Assembly (NCBI GenBank): GCA_947683625.1
Contig: CANTUR010000460.1
Location: forward strand, 1,851,001 to 1,915,000
Direction of reading: 5' to 3'
Length of the DNA: 64,000 bases
Origin: Mallotus nudiflorus
Taxonomy: Eukaryota > Streptophyta > Magnoliopsida > Malpighiales > Euphorbiaceae
Part shown: positions 44,582 to 56,049 of the stretch, piece after piece
Position numbering within the stretch: position 1 is the stretch's first letter
Layout of the letters: each line of letters opens with the position of its first letter
Translations under genes and position numbers: made by a program
The notes under the pieces: generated by a model
What the model saw: only the letters and a program-made list of their open reading frames with translations
What the model was told of the DNA's origin: nothing
Databases searched by the model: none

Positions 44582-45904
44582 AAACCAATTTGGACCATTA
44601 ATATAAGTCCATAAATAAATAACAACATATATATATTTATTAATTTAATATATATTAATTAATATCCAATATTAATTAATTATTAATTAATAAATAATAC
44701 TTTTATTTGAATTACATTTCGTGATATACTATAATCATTGTTCAAAACATAAATCTAATTCTATTAATCTTGATTAATTGATTAAACTCTTTTAATCAAT
44801 AATTAGATTAATACTATAGTGAATAAATAAAACTCTATTAGGTGTGACTTACTAGGTTCATGTCTAAATGGCAATGAGAAAATATAATATTAACATTTAA
44901 TATTATTTAAAACTCTTTTCAATTCTAAATGTGAAAATCCTAATTATTCACATTTAGTTTTCATAAGCTGTGAGTGACCCCTAGTATCGATATCACAGCT
45001 ACCCAATCATAAATGAATGCATATTATGATTCACACAAACCTGATCATAATTACCGTGCACTAAATTTCTTTCATTAAAGATCCCAATATAGCCTAGAGT
45101 TAAGGTATTATCAAACTCTAATAGCTTTATTATATGACCTCATCTTAAGTTTTAATTCTTGATAAAATACAACAAATACTAAAACTCTTTCTAGTACTGA
45201 AACTCTTTTTCAGACTGTGTTGTATTTATCCTGGCCAGGAATTTATTCATCAAGAATAAACTTAGATAGCATAGGATTTATCCCGGTTCACACCAGGTAA
45301 TGAATCCCATCTTGATTAAACATTCATCCCTACATTTAACTAATTAGAGCCACCACATGCCATATACCCATGTGATGATTAACACAAGTATGTAAGCGGT
45401 AACAAACTCTAACCACCTAAATGTGGATGACTATGCTACCTCAAGTCAAAGGACTATATGCACCATTATAATCTAGATTGTGATTGTTGATTATATGTGA
45501 ATATCCTTGCAATCACAATACTAATGTCACTATTCGATTAACCTGTCCAAAGAGTATCCACATGTCTATTCTGATCACTCATATCAAGTAGTATGAGATT
45601 CACTACCTCCCACTATTAGTTTCTCACACTAATTAAGGAAAATAGACAGAGGTGATAGTCTAATTAATATTATCCAAATATTAATTAATCGATACAAACA
45701 ATTTATAATAAATGTACTGAATAAATTTGTAACTGATATTATCAACTCTTTGATAAGAAATTTGTTCAACATAATACTAAAGGATAAATTACTCAAAAAA
45801 ATAAAATATTTATTTAAAAGAATATTTTATTGCCACAGGGATTATATACAATGTCTAAATAATTACAAGAATGCCATTAAGGCATACCTTATACTAACTT
45901 ATCC

Positions 45905-46504
45905 TTCCAGAGTATTTCACTTCAAACATTATTAAATTCCGAATCAAGCTCAGCTAGGAAAATATGTGTTTGAAGCCGAGTAATATGTTTGTGGAGTGAT
46001 ATTACTCCATTAACATCCTCCTCTTATGCACACGTCCGTTCATCAATTTTCTAAAATATTCCAATCAATTCATTATAATATGTAAATAATAGCTTACCAT
46101 TTTGACGTGTTGTGAATGATTTTTGGTTTAATTTAAACAATTAAGTTTCATTAGATCCATTATAGAATGTTTTTGAGACAGTCTCTCATATCTCCTTTGT
46201 TGTTGAAAGATAGATGAATCTCTGCATCAATGTCAGACTCATGGAATCAATCAGTCAAATTTTGACTCTATTATTATCAAGAAGCCAAGTCTCTAAAGTT
46301 TTATCTTCTATTAGTGGCTTTGGCATAGTGCCCTTAATAAAGCTAGATTTATTTCTAGCTCCAATTCGCATCTTCATGAGTGTAACCATAAAGGATAGTT
46401 TGTATCATCAAGAATAATTCTTGTAGGAAAGGGGGAATTATCTTGAGGGTTTGAATAAAATTGGGTGTTCTATGGGATGCAATGAATGTGTTTTCGGTGG
46501 TCAT
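45905..46504 (-). pseudogene. Outer copia gag
   Basis: The ATG at 46504 begins MTTENTFIASHRTPNFIQTL, about 90 bases after the primer site. The frame is soon broken by stops, but the capsid-like composition continues to the insertion point of the inner copia at 45904. The zinc knuckle lies on the other side of the insertion near 34830. Confidence 0.65.
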
Positions 46505-46591
46505 AATTTTGAAGATTCAGAGGGCTTCAAAGAATTTTGAAAAAAATACGATTTCAAGAATTCAATATAATAACTTCAATTTCAATGGATA

Positions 46592-46604
46592 TGTTTTGAT
46601 ACCA
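46592..46604 (-). other. Primer-binding site of the outer copia
   Basis: Minus-strand TGGTATCAAAACA directly follows the LTR end TTCTTCA. It is complementary to initiator tRNA-Met with few mismatches. Confidence 0.75.
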
Positions 46605-46824
46605 TGAAGAATAAAATTCAAAAAAAAGAAGAAAAAATTCAAGGGAAATATGTTTTCATTTATTCATAAGAGAGGTTGCAACCCTTATATGTAGATATAG
46701 GAATTCCAATCACATCCTAATTAGGAATAGAATAATATCCTAAATAAAATAAAGACTTTATTCCTAATTGTACACAAATATTTACTTCATAATATATACA
46801 ATTAAAACATTTCCTTCCTCAACA
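46605..46824 (-). repeat. 5' LTR of the outer copia
   Basis: A 220-base LTR with TG...CA ends. Its U5 part AATAAATGAAAACATATTTC leads into the primer site. It matches 31284-31434 over 151 bases. Confidence 0.8.
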
Positions 46825-47110
46825 TAAACATCCTAAACTCCTCTCCTGAAAGCACTCGAGACCAAACATCCCATGCTTTATGATAGTCTCAGAGAGTATT
46901 AATAGCTGATTCATAGTTTCCACAAACCTCACATGTTGGAGAAGAAGTGAGATGTCGTCTAAGTCTTTCACCATTTGTCAGAAGCTTATCGTGCAAAGCT
47001 AACCAAACTGTTACCTTACAACGTTGGGGGACATTTAATTGACCACAACTTCAACCAAATAGGATTCTGAACATCATGCTGGTCCAATCAAACCACCTCA
47101 TAAGTTGACT
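46825..47110 (-). pseudogene. LINE (L1-type) reverse transcriptase zinc-binding region, fragment
   Basis: On the minus strand the fragment reads PIWLKLWSIKCPP, then in a shifted frame CKVTVWLALHDKLLTNGERL and RRHLTSSPTCEVCGNYESA, followed by HKAWDVW. This is the zf-RVT domain of plant LINEs (W.......P...F.W....KL.T...L..R, then C..C...E...H....C). It has one frameshift and one stop. The rest of the LINE is not seen, and the outer copia adjoins or interrupts it at 46824. Confidence 0.75.
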
Positions 47111-47795
47111 TCATCGAAAACAAACTTGAATGATGAAAAAATAGAATATTAATATACATATTGAATATATAAAATTATTTTTAATATACTATTGGATATT
47201 CATTATGTATATTTAATATTTATAAATCTAAATTAGAGAAATATGTATCTAACCAATCAAATCGACACTTTTAAAACCAACCAGATTATAAAAAAATAGA
47301 CTATTAATTAAAATTAAATTAAGATTTTGTTTTTTGATATTTAAATTTAATGAACTTAAATATTTAAGAATGCACAAATTTTGTACCATAATATACATAT
47401 ATTTAATAGTTTTATAGTAATTAACATGCATTTATTATATACTTTTTAATGAATTAATTAATTTTTATAATACAAATAACAAAAAAGATGACTAGTGTGT
47501 AATCGAGTTGAACTTTTAAAAGTTCAAATTCAGTTCTTTTAAAAATTAACGAATTCAAACCAAACTCGATTTCATTAAATTTTCACAACTCTAAATTCAA
47601 ATTTAGTTCAACAAGCTATGCAGTTAAATGGCTCGGCCCATCACAACTACTAGATAGGGGCATCTCAACATTTATAAAGGCTTTAAGTAAGTAACAAAAA
47701 TGATGCCTTTTAATTAAAAAAATTAAAAATTAAATTGCAAATTTCATTTCTAGCCTTTTTATATACAAAATTTTTACTTAAATTCTTGCAATCAA
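47111..47795. other. AT-rich sequence, nothing recognised
   Basis: Short frames only, and no domain. A segment at 47490-47610 has a little more C and G but no recognisable content. Confidence 0.4.
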
Positions 47796-47799
47796 GTTT

Positions 47800-48360
47800 A
47801 GCTGACTAATCATTTTCAATCAATAAAATTGTTAAATCATTTAATCTATTTTCAAACATAGTTGTTCGCAAATAATTTTTTATGATCTTTAATTTTAAAA
47901 AACTTATTTCTGCATATGCAACTATAATAAGTATTGTAAGTAATAGCCTAAACATAATAAAACAATTTGAAAAACAATTTAATTCTTTTATTAGATTAAG
48001 TATTTCGATGAGAGTACTAAATTCTTCATTTGTAACTTCTTTTAAAATTTTTAAATCTAAAAGCAATTCGAAGTCATCAATATCAGATTGCATATCATGT
48101 TTAAGAAATTTTTCAAGATCTAGACATTTTTTTTTCTAAACTAAAATCATCAAAAGATCTTAATTTTTTAATAAAAAAAAAACCAAATATATCATCATAT
48201 TTTAAAAATAGTTCAAATATATCATGCAATGAAGATATTGCTTTATCTATAATACAATAGAAATAATCAATCTAGAAAGATTTCTCTACTAACTTTATTA
48301 TCTCATGATCATTATCATCATTTTCATCAAATTCTTTTTTTTTTTTTTATGAATGACACT
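47800..48360 (-). pseudogene. hAT transposase C-terminal part (TTF-type, dimerisation domain)
   Basis: Minus frame 48093-47806 reads MQSDIDDFELLLDLKILKEV and later SNCFIMFRLLLTILIIVAYA, EISFLKLKIIKNYLRTTMFE and NRLNDLTILLIEND. The family pattern is FPN.FI.YR.LLTIPVTVASAERSFSKLKLIK.YLRSTM..ERL..L..LSIE, the hAT dimerisation domain of plant TTF-type zinc finger transposases. Further upstream (to about 48300) lies LHDIFELFLKYDDIFGFFF, matching the preceding family segment. The key AERSFS has become AEISFL. Frameshifts near 48100-48180 separate the parts, so it is inactive. No inverted ends were found. Confidence 0.8.
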
Positions 48361-48402
48361 TTTTTTTTAAAAAAAAAAGGTTCTATTTTCTTGTCAATTG
48401 CA

Positions 48403-49286
48403 AATTGTTTAGAAGGATCTAAAGCATGATAAAAACTATTTTCTCAATAATTATAAAAGAAAATAAGAATTAGAAGTAGAGAGATAGAGTTGTGACTTAT
48501 GAGTATGATTGAGAACTAAAGAGTTTCACTCCACTATAGATTATTTAATAACAATTGACGTTGGGAGACTTATATTTTGGAATTTGCATTAATTGCAATA
48601 AATTAGGAATTTTGAAAATTAAGTTTCAATAAAAAAAATTGTGAATGATGCTATTTATTAGAAAAATATATTATAAAATCCAATATAGTTAGTTAGTATG
48701 TCATTATTACTAGTGTAGTTTTTAGGAAATTACCATTTTTTATTTAAAAGGGTAAACTAATTTTCTAGATATTTCTATTTTTTAGGCTTTTCATCCAATT
48801 GTAATTTCTAAAATTTTAGGCTTCTTTTTTTTTTTTTCTCTCTCTCTATACACACACACACATACTTGTTAAGAAGAATCTAAAGCACAATTAAAACCAT
48901 TTTCTCTATAATTGTAAAAGAAAATAAAAATTTGAAGTAGAGATATAGAGTTGTGACTTGTGAGTTTTACTAAGAACTAAAGAGACTCACTCCATTATAT
49001 ATTATTTAAAAAAAAATGATGTTGGGAGACTTCTGTTTTGGAATTTGTGTTAATTGCAATAAATTAAGAAGTTTGAAAAATAAGTTTCAATGAAAAAAAT
49101 GTGAATGATGCTATTTTTTAGGATAAGATATTATAAAATCCAATATAGTTAACTAGTGTGTCATTTATTACTAGTCTAGTTTTTAGGAAATTACCATTTT
49201 TTTTATTTAAAACGGTAAACTAATTTTTTGGATATTTCTATTTTTTAGGCTTTTTTCATCCAATTCTATGTTTTAAAATTTTAGGC

Positions 49287-49320
<34 letters not shown>
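48403..49320 (+). repeat. Tandem duplication, two units of about 460 bp
   Basis: 48403-48865 and 48866-49320 align along their full length. Shared anchors are AGAAGTAGAGA.ATAGAGTTG, GTTGGGAGACTT.T.TTTTGG, AATTGCAATAAATTA.GAA and TTTTTAGGAAATTACCATTT. Each unit ends with CTCT and TA or CA microsatellites. Divergence is clearly visible, so the duplication is not recent. It is non-coding. Confidence 0.9.

Positions 49321-49362
<42 letters not shown>
49288..49362. repeat. (CT)n(TA)n microsatellite
   Basis: About 22 CT units pass into about 15 TA units at the end of the second duplicated unit. Confidence 0.95.
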
Positions 49363-49364
<2 letters not shown>

Positions 49365-50397
49365 ATTTGGGGGCTTTAGGCGATCGTCTTAGTCGCTTAT
49401 CCCACTGAGCCACCCTTACTATTAGGCTCAGCTTACCTTTTAACTACATGGTTTGCTAGTGTTAGACAATGTTTTTTTTTATAGACTTTCATTTATTTTT
49501 CATTTGTCTCATTTTTAATGTGAGATGTTGAACTCCAAAACTATACACCATTAAAATATATATTCTTTTTACAACTTTTTTGGTATTTCATATTAAATGT
49601 GGGATTTTAAATCTGGGCATCATACACTATAGCCACATAATTTTCATATATTTTTCCTCTAGTATATATTTTTTTTCAAACTAAAAATTAAATAACTAAT
49701 TATGATCGAGTTTTAGTTTCCACAATTTATAATAACTTTTATATTTTTAAAAACTATTTATTTAATATTGCATTACTATTTCATTATCTTTACTCAAAAT
49801 TATAGTTACTTAATACTAATATTAATTTACAAAAAAATTATATATTAAGCATATATGGTTTCTTATTATACCTAGTAATTTAAAATTTATTTACTTCAAA
49901 ACTATAAAATTTATCATGAAATTAAAATTATATTTAATAAAATTAATATTAATGCTCAATAATTTAAATTATTTTGTTTAATATAAATTTTAATTTTAAT
50001 ATGAATTTATACAAAATTATATAATTTCATTATTAATATGTAATTTTTATTAAAAATATAAATTTTCATATTAGAATTAAAAAGTTCAATTGCATTATAT
50101 CAAAACTATATAATAATTATTATGAATATATAATTTCTATTATATTTATAATTTAAATTATATATAATTTCTATTATGAATATATAAGTTATATTTAATA
50201 CTACCACCTAATTTTATGTCAATTTTTAAGCTACTAATGGGAGTAATTTATGAAATGGAGAAACAACTTATAAGGATTTGGTGGAGTCAGGAAACCAAGA
50301 ACAGAATTTTACATTAGGTAAATGGGGATACTTTAACTAAGAATAAACTTGAAGGTGGTCTATTAGCCATTTGCATGATTAAGGCTAAATCTAACCT
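49363..50397. other. AT-rich sequence, nothing recognised except a GC-richer start
   Basis: 49370-49430 contains GGCGATCGTCTTAGTCGC and a GGCTCAGTGGG motif on the minus strand, which often accompanies TTF-type hAT genes. The remainder is very AT-rich without frames. 50230-50397 is more balanced but carries no recognised gene. Confidence 0.4.
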
Positions 50398-51655
50398 TGT
50401 TTTGATTTTACCAACACAATTTTAAAGCACTAATGATATATGTTTAAGTGTGCATTGGTTATACACTAGAAAGAGATCAAAAATAGAAAAATTTGGTGAA
50501 GTGGTGAAGGTCATGATTGCGGTCCCAATTGTGGCCCAAGTGTGACTACATTGAGCTTTTGAAAGCCTTATTGAGAAGAATTTCAATAGTGCTCACAGTC
50601 CTAGTCACAACCGTAGTGGATCATGACATAGGTCATAAGCAGCGTCACAACTGATATCCTGAGCGCTAGCAAAGACCTTTAATTAAGCAAAAGAAGTACT
50701 TATGCTCATGGTCACCATCTCGACCATGACCCAATTATGATGCTCTTTACGAGACCAATCATAAGTAGTTCACGATCATCACCAACGCAACTCTAATTAA
50801 GTAAAGACCACAATAATGCTCATGAGCTGATCATGATCATGACTATGCTCACGATTTGAGTCTCACGAGCATAAGATCTAAAAAAGATTAACGATCAAGG
50901 TGGTGGGCTTAATCACGATCCAAGTCACGATCGTGACCGGACCGTGATGAACTAGGTGTCAGTTGTTTAATGGTTAATTTAAGACTTAAATGGCTAGTTT
51001 ATCAAGCATCACGACTGTGACTAGTGAAATTCCTATAAAAAGTTAAAAAAATAATTAATAAAGGAAGAAGAATGCTTGAAGGAATTGAATGAGCTCTAAT
51101 AACCATGTCTTAATGTTTTCACTATATATAGTCTTTATTAAACCTCATTTAAGAGGCTAGACGTGTTGGTGAAAAAAATTACTTTTAGCATTTAATTCTT
51201 TAAAGCTTCAAATTCATATCTCTTTATAATCAATTCTACTTGAGTGTGGTTTATATGGTAGATTAGGTTTTGCTTCTTATTGTATTTCTTGGGTTTAAGA
51301 AAGAGAAATGAGGAACCAATTCTAAGTGGTTTGGTTTGAGTGTTAGCCATTAAAACACTTAGGAATTGGTTTCAAGAGTGAGCTTTAAAAACTCTTGAGT
51401 GCAAAGGTTGAAGAGTGAGCCTTAAACTATTGTGTACACAATAAAAAAATATAATAGATTGGTGTAGGTGTTCAAAATCCTAACTTAGGGATAAGTTAGG
51501 TAGAGACATAAATTTAATTCTTGAATAACTTCTTAAATCCTTGAGTTCTTATTCTTATTTTCGACTCTTCATTATTATTTCATTTTGTTTCTTAACTAGC
51601 TCTTCATTAAATAAATTTTCTAATTGCCTTATTCACCCCCTTTAGGGCCTTTTCA
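50398..51655 (+). repeat. 5' LTR of the SIRE-like copia
   Basis: The right end CCTTTTCA at 51655 is fixed by the primer site that follows. The left end is the best TG (TGTTTTGATTTTACCAACAC) because such elements often start TGTTTTGATTTTG.CAACA, but no second LTR exists here to confirm it. Between 50500 and 50950 there are many imperfect palindromes such as TCACGATCGTGA and CATGATCATGA. Confidence 0.6.
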
Positions 51656-51656
51656 A

Positions 51657-51668
51657 TTGTTATCAGAG
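51657..51668 (+). other. Primer-binding site of the SIRE-like copia
   Basis: TTGTTATCAGAG follows the LTR end. The usual initiator tRNA-Met site is TGGTATCAGAGC, so two bases differ. Confidence 0.7.
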
Positions 51669-51705
51669 TAAAACTTCCTAGTACTTAATTGTAAAAAGGT
51701 TAAAT

Positions 51706-52446
51706 CATGGGTAGTGAGGGTATAAATTTTTCTTTTTCCTTGAGACCATTCTTTAATGTGAGTGATTATCTCCATTGTAAAAAGGTTATATCTTGATGGT
51801 AACCCAATTAGACTATGGAAAGTGGTACTTAATGAGAGGGAGCCTCCTAAAGCTACACTGGAAAATATGAAAATTTGATAGAACTCAATGGACACAAGAG
51901 CAAAGGGAGGCCAACTACAAAATAAGAAGGCAATAATAATCCTATTTGCTTCCCTGTCTAGAGAGGAAGGAGGTAAGGTCCAACATTGCTTATCCACCAA
52001 AGAAATTTATGAGACTCTTGAGAATCATTTTAAAGGTAATGTTCAAGTTATAAGCAAGAAAGTTCAATTACATGTATATGAATATAAGCTCTTCAAGATG
52101 AAGACTCAAGAATTTATCATCGAAATGATAAAATAAACTCAATGCTCTCCTCACCACCTTGAGAAAGCTTAGGAAACACTACTCCAAAGAAGAGATTAAC
52201 ATAAAGATTCTTAGAATCCTTTCTAAGAAGGATTGGAAATCTAGAGTAACCTCTATTTAGGAAGCTTATAACTTGTCAAAGCTTTTAACCAATATTCTTA
52301 TTGGCAAGCTCTTAACACATGAGATCACATTAAGAAAAAAGAAGATGAAAAAGAGGAAAAAGAAGAAAGGCATTGCCTTAAAGGCTTTCTAAAATGATAG
52401 TGAAGAGGAAAGTATTGAGATTCAATTAATTAAGATGGTGACATTG
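51706..52446 (+). pseudogene. SIRE-like copia gag, first part
   Basis: The ATG at 51706 begins MGSEGINFSFSL, about 40 bases after the primer site. The capsid part is clearest in 51888-52136: TRAKGGQLQNKKAIIILFAS, EIYETLENHFKGNVQVISKK and VQLHVYEYKLFKMK. The UBN2 family has NNKA...I...L...E..RV, AKEIWD.L...HEG...V. and YELFKM at these places. Several frame changes are present. The gene is cut at 52446 by the target duplication of solo LTR C and resumes at 54748. Confidence 0.75.
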
Positions 52447-52451
52447 CTATG

Positions 52452-54747
52452 TGTAGACGGCAGGGTTTAGCTCGTGTTTAAAATTTTAGCAACTGCGATA
52501 CTGTTTGAGCTCAGGGCTCTAGAGAACACACTAACCATTATCACAAAGACATGGTGTGGAGATGAGGAGTCGCTACCTAGGGTAACAACTCGGGCAAATT
52601 GAAAAGGTGGTACTCAATTCCTTAAAAGAAAGCTAGCACCACAACTAAGAGATTTTAGATACGGAATACCAACTTCTTTCAGTCTCGTGTTCATTTAGAA
52701 TTACTTTATGAATTACTATATTATCCTCTATTTACATGTAATTTCATATAAACCCTTATTCTAGCAATTAACTCTAAGTCAAACTAGTCATGAAAATATA
52801 AGTAAATAATGCATTCATTCAAACATATAATCCTTAAGTTAGTCTAATATACATGGATTTTAATTAAATGAGCTAAATCTACATGTTTTAATTTACAAGT
52901 GAGCTAAAGACTAATTCCTTTTAATTTTAATTAAATAAACCTAAGTCTATTTATTTTAATTCTAAAAATGAGTCTACATCTACAAATTATGAAGGTATTT
53001 AAATTAATGGACCTAATTCTACATGTTTTAATCCTAAGATGATTTTAAATCTATAAATTATGAAAAAGTCTTTAATTAAATGGGCTAAGTCTAAATTAAT
53101 TAAATTAAATTAGATGAGCTTATATGTAATTTACTAGATGGGCTTAAGTTATTGCTAACTTAAAATCTAATTAATTATGGGGTTAAATGCATTTTAATTA
53201 ATTAAACCTAAAAACCTAAATTTATTTAAGTGGATTAAAATCTAATATGGGCTTAAGGCCTAAAACACATAAGAATAAACAAACAAGCACAAAACACATA
53301 AAAATAAATAAACAAGCCCAAAAAAACAAATAAAATAAATAAGCCCAAAAATAAATAAAATATATTAAAATAATTAAATTAAAGATCAAACAACTAATTA
53401 AATTATTTCCTTCTAAACCCTAATTTTCATTAACATGCAACCTAAATTAATCTACTTCCTCCATTAATTTTAATTAATTACCCAATTAAAACCCTAATTT
53501 TACTAACCAATTAATTAACATAAACATTCAATCACACATAACTCTACTATTCCCACTATTGGAGCTATTACAATAATCTATTGAAAATAATAATAAAAAT
53601 AATTGAAAATAATAATAAAAATAATTAATACAACCCCAAAAATAAATAAATAAAATAAAGCAATAAAAAAAACCTAGAAACTATATCTCTATAAGGTCTT
53701 ATCCATTGCATTCCATGGACCTCTTATGGATATGATTCTCCAAATTTGATCATCATATGTTTTCCTCCATAATCACCATAAAAAAGAACAAAATTATGAT
53801 TAGTGAATCAATAATAAAATCAAATAAAAATCAAATAAATAAATAAATAAATCAAATAAAATAAGGAGAAGATGATGCTTATGGATGATTTTAATGGAGT
53901 GCTCATCAGATTTGTAGAATCACCATTTGTTTATAGGATTTTGAATATTATTGTTCAAAAATTCTTCAAAGATTTTTAATAAAACAAAAAAGAATTTGTA
54001 AGAATAATATTTTCTTTTTTCCTTCCCCTCTATTTTCGTCTCTTTCCTTCTTTTTTTTTGTCTTTTTTCCTCTTTTTTTTCCTTCATTTTTTTGTTTTCT
54101 TCCCCCTCTTTCTTCCATTTTTTTGCCTCTCCTAATTTTTAGAGCCAAAACCCTCCTTATATAGGGACTACATCTTGAAACCCTAGTTATAAATTTATTC
54201 CTAAAAAATTTCTATTTCCTTCAAACATTATCAAAATAATTTTAGGAGAATTTCAGACCAATTAGGACTCAATTTATCTGGAAAATAAGAGAACCCGGGG
54301 CAGAAGAGGTTTAATTCTGACCAAAATTGTGTAATTTTAATCGAAATTACATAATTCTGATCGGATTACATAATTCCAATAATAATTAGTGTAATTTCGA
54401 TCAGAATTATAGAATTCTGATCGAAATTAGTGTAATTTCTATCAAAATTACATAATCCCAATTGGAATTAGTGTAATTCCGATTAGAATTATATAATTTC
54501 AATCGAAACTAATGTAATTTTGACCATTTTTTAACTTTTACTTACAAAAAGGTCCCTGAAAGAATTTAAGTTTTGCAATTAGGTCCTTAAAAAGCATTGC
54601 AATTTAGTCCATGAAAACATTAAATTCTTTCTTTAAAAAAATGCAATCAGACTCCAGAAGTTTCAAAGTTCAAGTATTGAAAACCTTTTCATCATTTGAG
54701 TCTTTTGTCGCACCCATAACTCACCATTCCAAAATTAGGTGTCTACA
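52452..54747 (-). mobile_element. Solo LTR, copy C, in the SIRE-like gag
   Basis: The unit is 2296 bases, from TGTAGACGGCAGGGTTTA to AATTAGGTGTCTACA on the plus strand. The perfect target duplication CTATG lies at 52447-52451 and 54748-54752. Read on the minus strand it has a TATATAAGG box (54157-54165) and a purine-rich leader, like copy A. A run of GTAATTTCGATCAGAATTA-type units is at 54320-54520. No internal region is present. The intact duplication makes it the clearest solo LTR of the three. Confidence 0.93.
54310..54525. repeat. Short tandem repeat within solo LTR C
   Basis: Eight to nine units of about 24 bases vary around AATTAGTGTAATTTCGATCAG, alternating ATAATTCTGATCGAAATTA. Much of it is self-complementary (TAATTCTGATCGGAATTA type). 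Copies A and B have at most one or two of these units. Confidence 0.75.
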
Positions 54748-54952
54748 CTATGCTCATAAGGAACTTCAAGAAATTGTTAAGAAAGAAGAATTCTTTAAGA
54801 ATTAGAGGCTTTAAGAAATTGGAGAGGAAGAAGAACAAGGAGGTGACTTGCTATGAATGCAAAAAACCTAGACATATTAGAAGGGAGTGTCCAAGATTGA
54901 AATTTAAGAACAAAAGAGCAATGGATAAGAAAAAGGCTTTCAAAGCTTTATA
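54748..54952 (+). pseudogene. SIRE-like copia gag, second part with zinc knuckle
   Basis: The basic stretch NFKKLLRKKNSLRIRGFKKL leads to the zinc knuckle VTCYECKKPRHIRRECPRLK, with the C-x2-C-x4-H-x4-C spacing intact (54851-54892). The family Gly before His is changed to Arg. The frame ends at a TAG at 54950, where the polyprotein would normally continue. Confidence 0.85.
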
Positions 54953-56049
54953 GGATGACTCCTCTGAATCGAAAAAGGGAGAGGAGCAATAAGAAGTGGT
55001 TAACTTTTACTTCATGGCTCTTGAGGACAATAATGAGGTACTATTCACTTCTCACTCTTGTTGTGATGATTGTGATAATTATAGTAATGATGATGAGAGC
55101 TCAATTGTGAGCAAACTCATGCTTAAATGCAAGAGCCTACTTTCTAAAAAAAAAAAAGCTTTACAAGTATGAGCTCTCAAATTTATTGAAAGAATTTGAG
55201 AATCTAAAAAATTATTTTTCTAAACTTATTTTGTCAAATGAAAATCTTGTTAATGATTTATAAAACTATGCCTCCTTGAATGAAGAACTCAAGAAAGCAA
55301 ATGATGCAAATTAAAAGTTTTTAAGAGAAACAGTGGAATTGAGAAGTTCTATTTCTAAATTCAAAAAGGGGAAAGAAACTTTGGATAATCTTCTTAATTC
55401 TCAAAGAATCCATGGTAGCATTCATGGACTTGGCTACATAAATGAACCCTAATCTTTGTCATTATCACAAATAAAATTTATCAAAGCCTTTAGTGACTCT
55501 TCTCCCTCTACTTCTAATTCTCTTGAGACTTAAGCCTTGAAGGACAAAAATTCCCCATCTTCTAAAGTTAATGTTAAATCTAACAAGACTCAACTCATAT
55601 TAACTTAAAGGTCTAAGGCACAAGCTAATAGACCTCAACCTAAACATGCTTATATGTACACTAGAAGAAACATACCAAGGCATGCTAACCCACAACACTA
55701 TATACACATATGTGATTGTATTAACTACACTCATCTTAGATCACAAACATACTTTAGGAAATCAACTCCATATTTTCATATATAATTTAGGAATTACACT
55801 CCTCACAAGAATAATATGCATTATTTAAATGTGAGATTTTCATATGCTCCAAGGTCTAATAGATTTGCTAATTTAAGATGTTTCTATTGCATGATCAAAG
55901 GTCACACTGACAATGTGTGCTTCTATAAAAGACTACACTTACAATTTCTTCCTTTGGATTACTTTGAGACTAACCAACTTAGACCAAAAAAGGTTTGGGT
56001 TCAAAAGAATGCCTAAATTTTGTTATGTACATGTACTTGAAGTCCAAAC
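54953..56049 (+). pseudogene. SIRE-like copia region between gag and protease
   Basis: This stretch reads as Asp and Glu rich, Lys rich and coiled-coil-like sequence in short frames (for example 55140-55400), as in SIRE elements where a spacer follows the zinc knuckle. At 55870-55930 a second Cys-His motif CFYCMIKGHTDNVCFYKR occurs (C-x2-C-x4-H-x4-C), which is also usual in this lineage. Stops are frequent. Confidence 0.6.

Larger units (their letters stand above)
35006..45899 (-). mobile_element. Inner Ty1/copia element with 2.16-kb LTRs
   Basis: Both LTRs begin TGTTAGTATAAGG and end CTGATTTCTAACA on the minus strand. Target duplications are GATCC (35001-35005) and TATCC (45900-45904). The primer site TGGTATCAAAGCC (42420-42432) lies one base after the 5' LTR, and the purine tract GTGCAAGTGGGAGAT lies before the 3' LTR (37169-37183). 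The gag-pol frame runs from 41161 to about 37183 and is the best preserved in the window. LTR copies differ only by scattered substitutions, so this is one of the younger insertions, but a 1.67-kb foreign segment already replaced part of its 5' LTR. Confidence 0.9.
42434..45899 (-). repeat. 5' LTR of the inner copia, interrupted
   Basis: 42434-42915 matches 35006-35495 and 44582-45899 matches 35860-37168. Between them 42916-44581 is unrelated to the other LTR, while 364 bases of LTR are absent. Confidence 0.85.
31170..46824 (-). mobile_element. Outer Ty1/copia element with short LTRs, split by a second copia
   Basis: The 5' LTR is 46605-46824 (reads TGTTGAGGAAGG to TTATTCTTCA on the minus strand). 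It is followed by a TGGTATCAAAACA primer site at 46592-46604 complementary to the initiator tRNA-Met end. The matching 3' LTR ends at 31434 next to the purine tract CTTGAGGGGGAG (minus strand). gag starts at 46504 and pol continues after the insertion from 35005 down to about 31480. The duplicated GATCC/TATCC around the inner element lies within this gag-pol. All frames are broken, so it is old. The left LTR is altered by a local duplication, so its outer end near 31170 is approximate. Confidence 0.8.

Noticed and set aside
47806..48139. Plus frame of 85 codons opposite the hAT remnant
   Set aside because: The minus strand carries the clear hAT dimerisation motif, so the plus frame is its shadow.
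48828..49362. CRISPR-like or satellite array in the CT/TA repeats
   Set aside because: These are simple microsatellites at the ends of a two-unit duplication. The sequence is plant DNA and no spacer structure is present.
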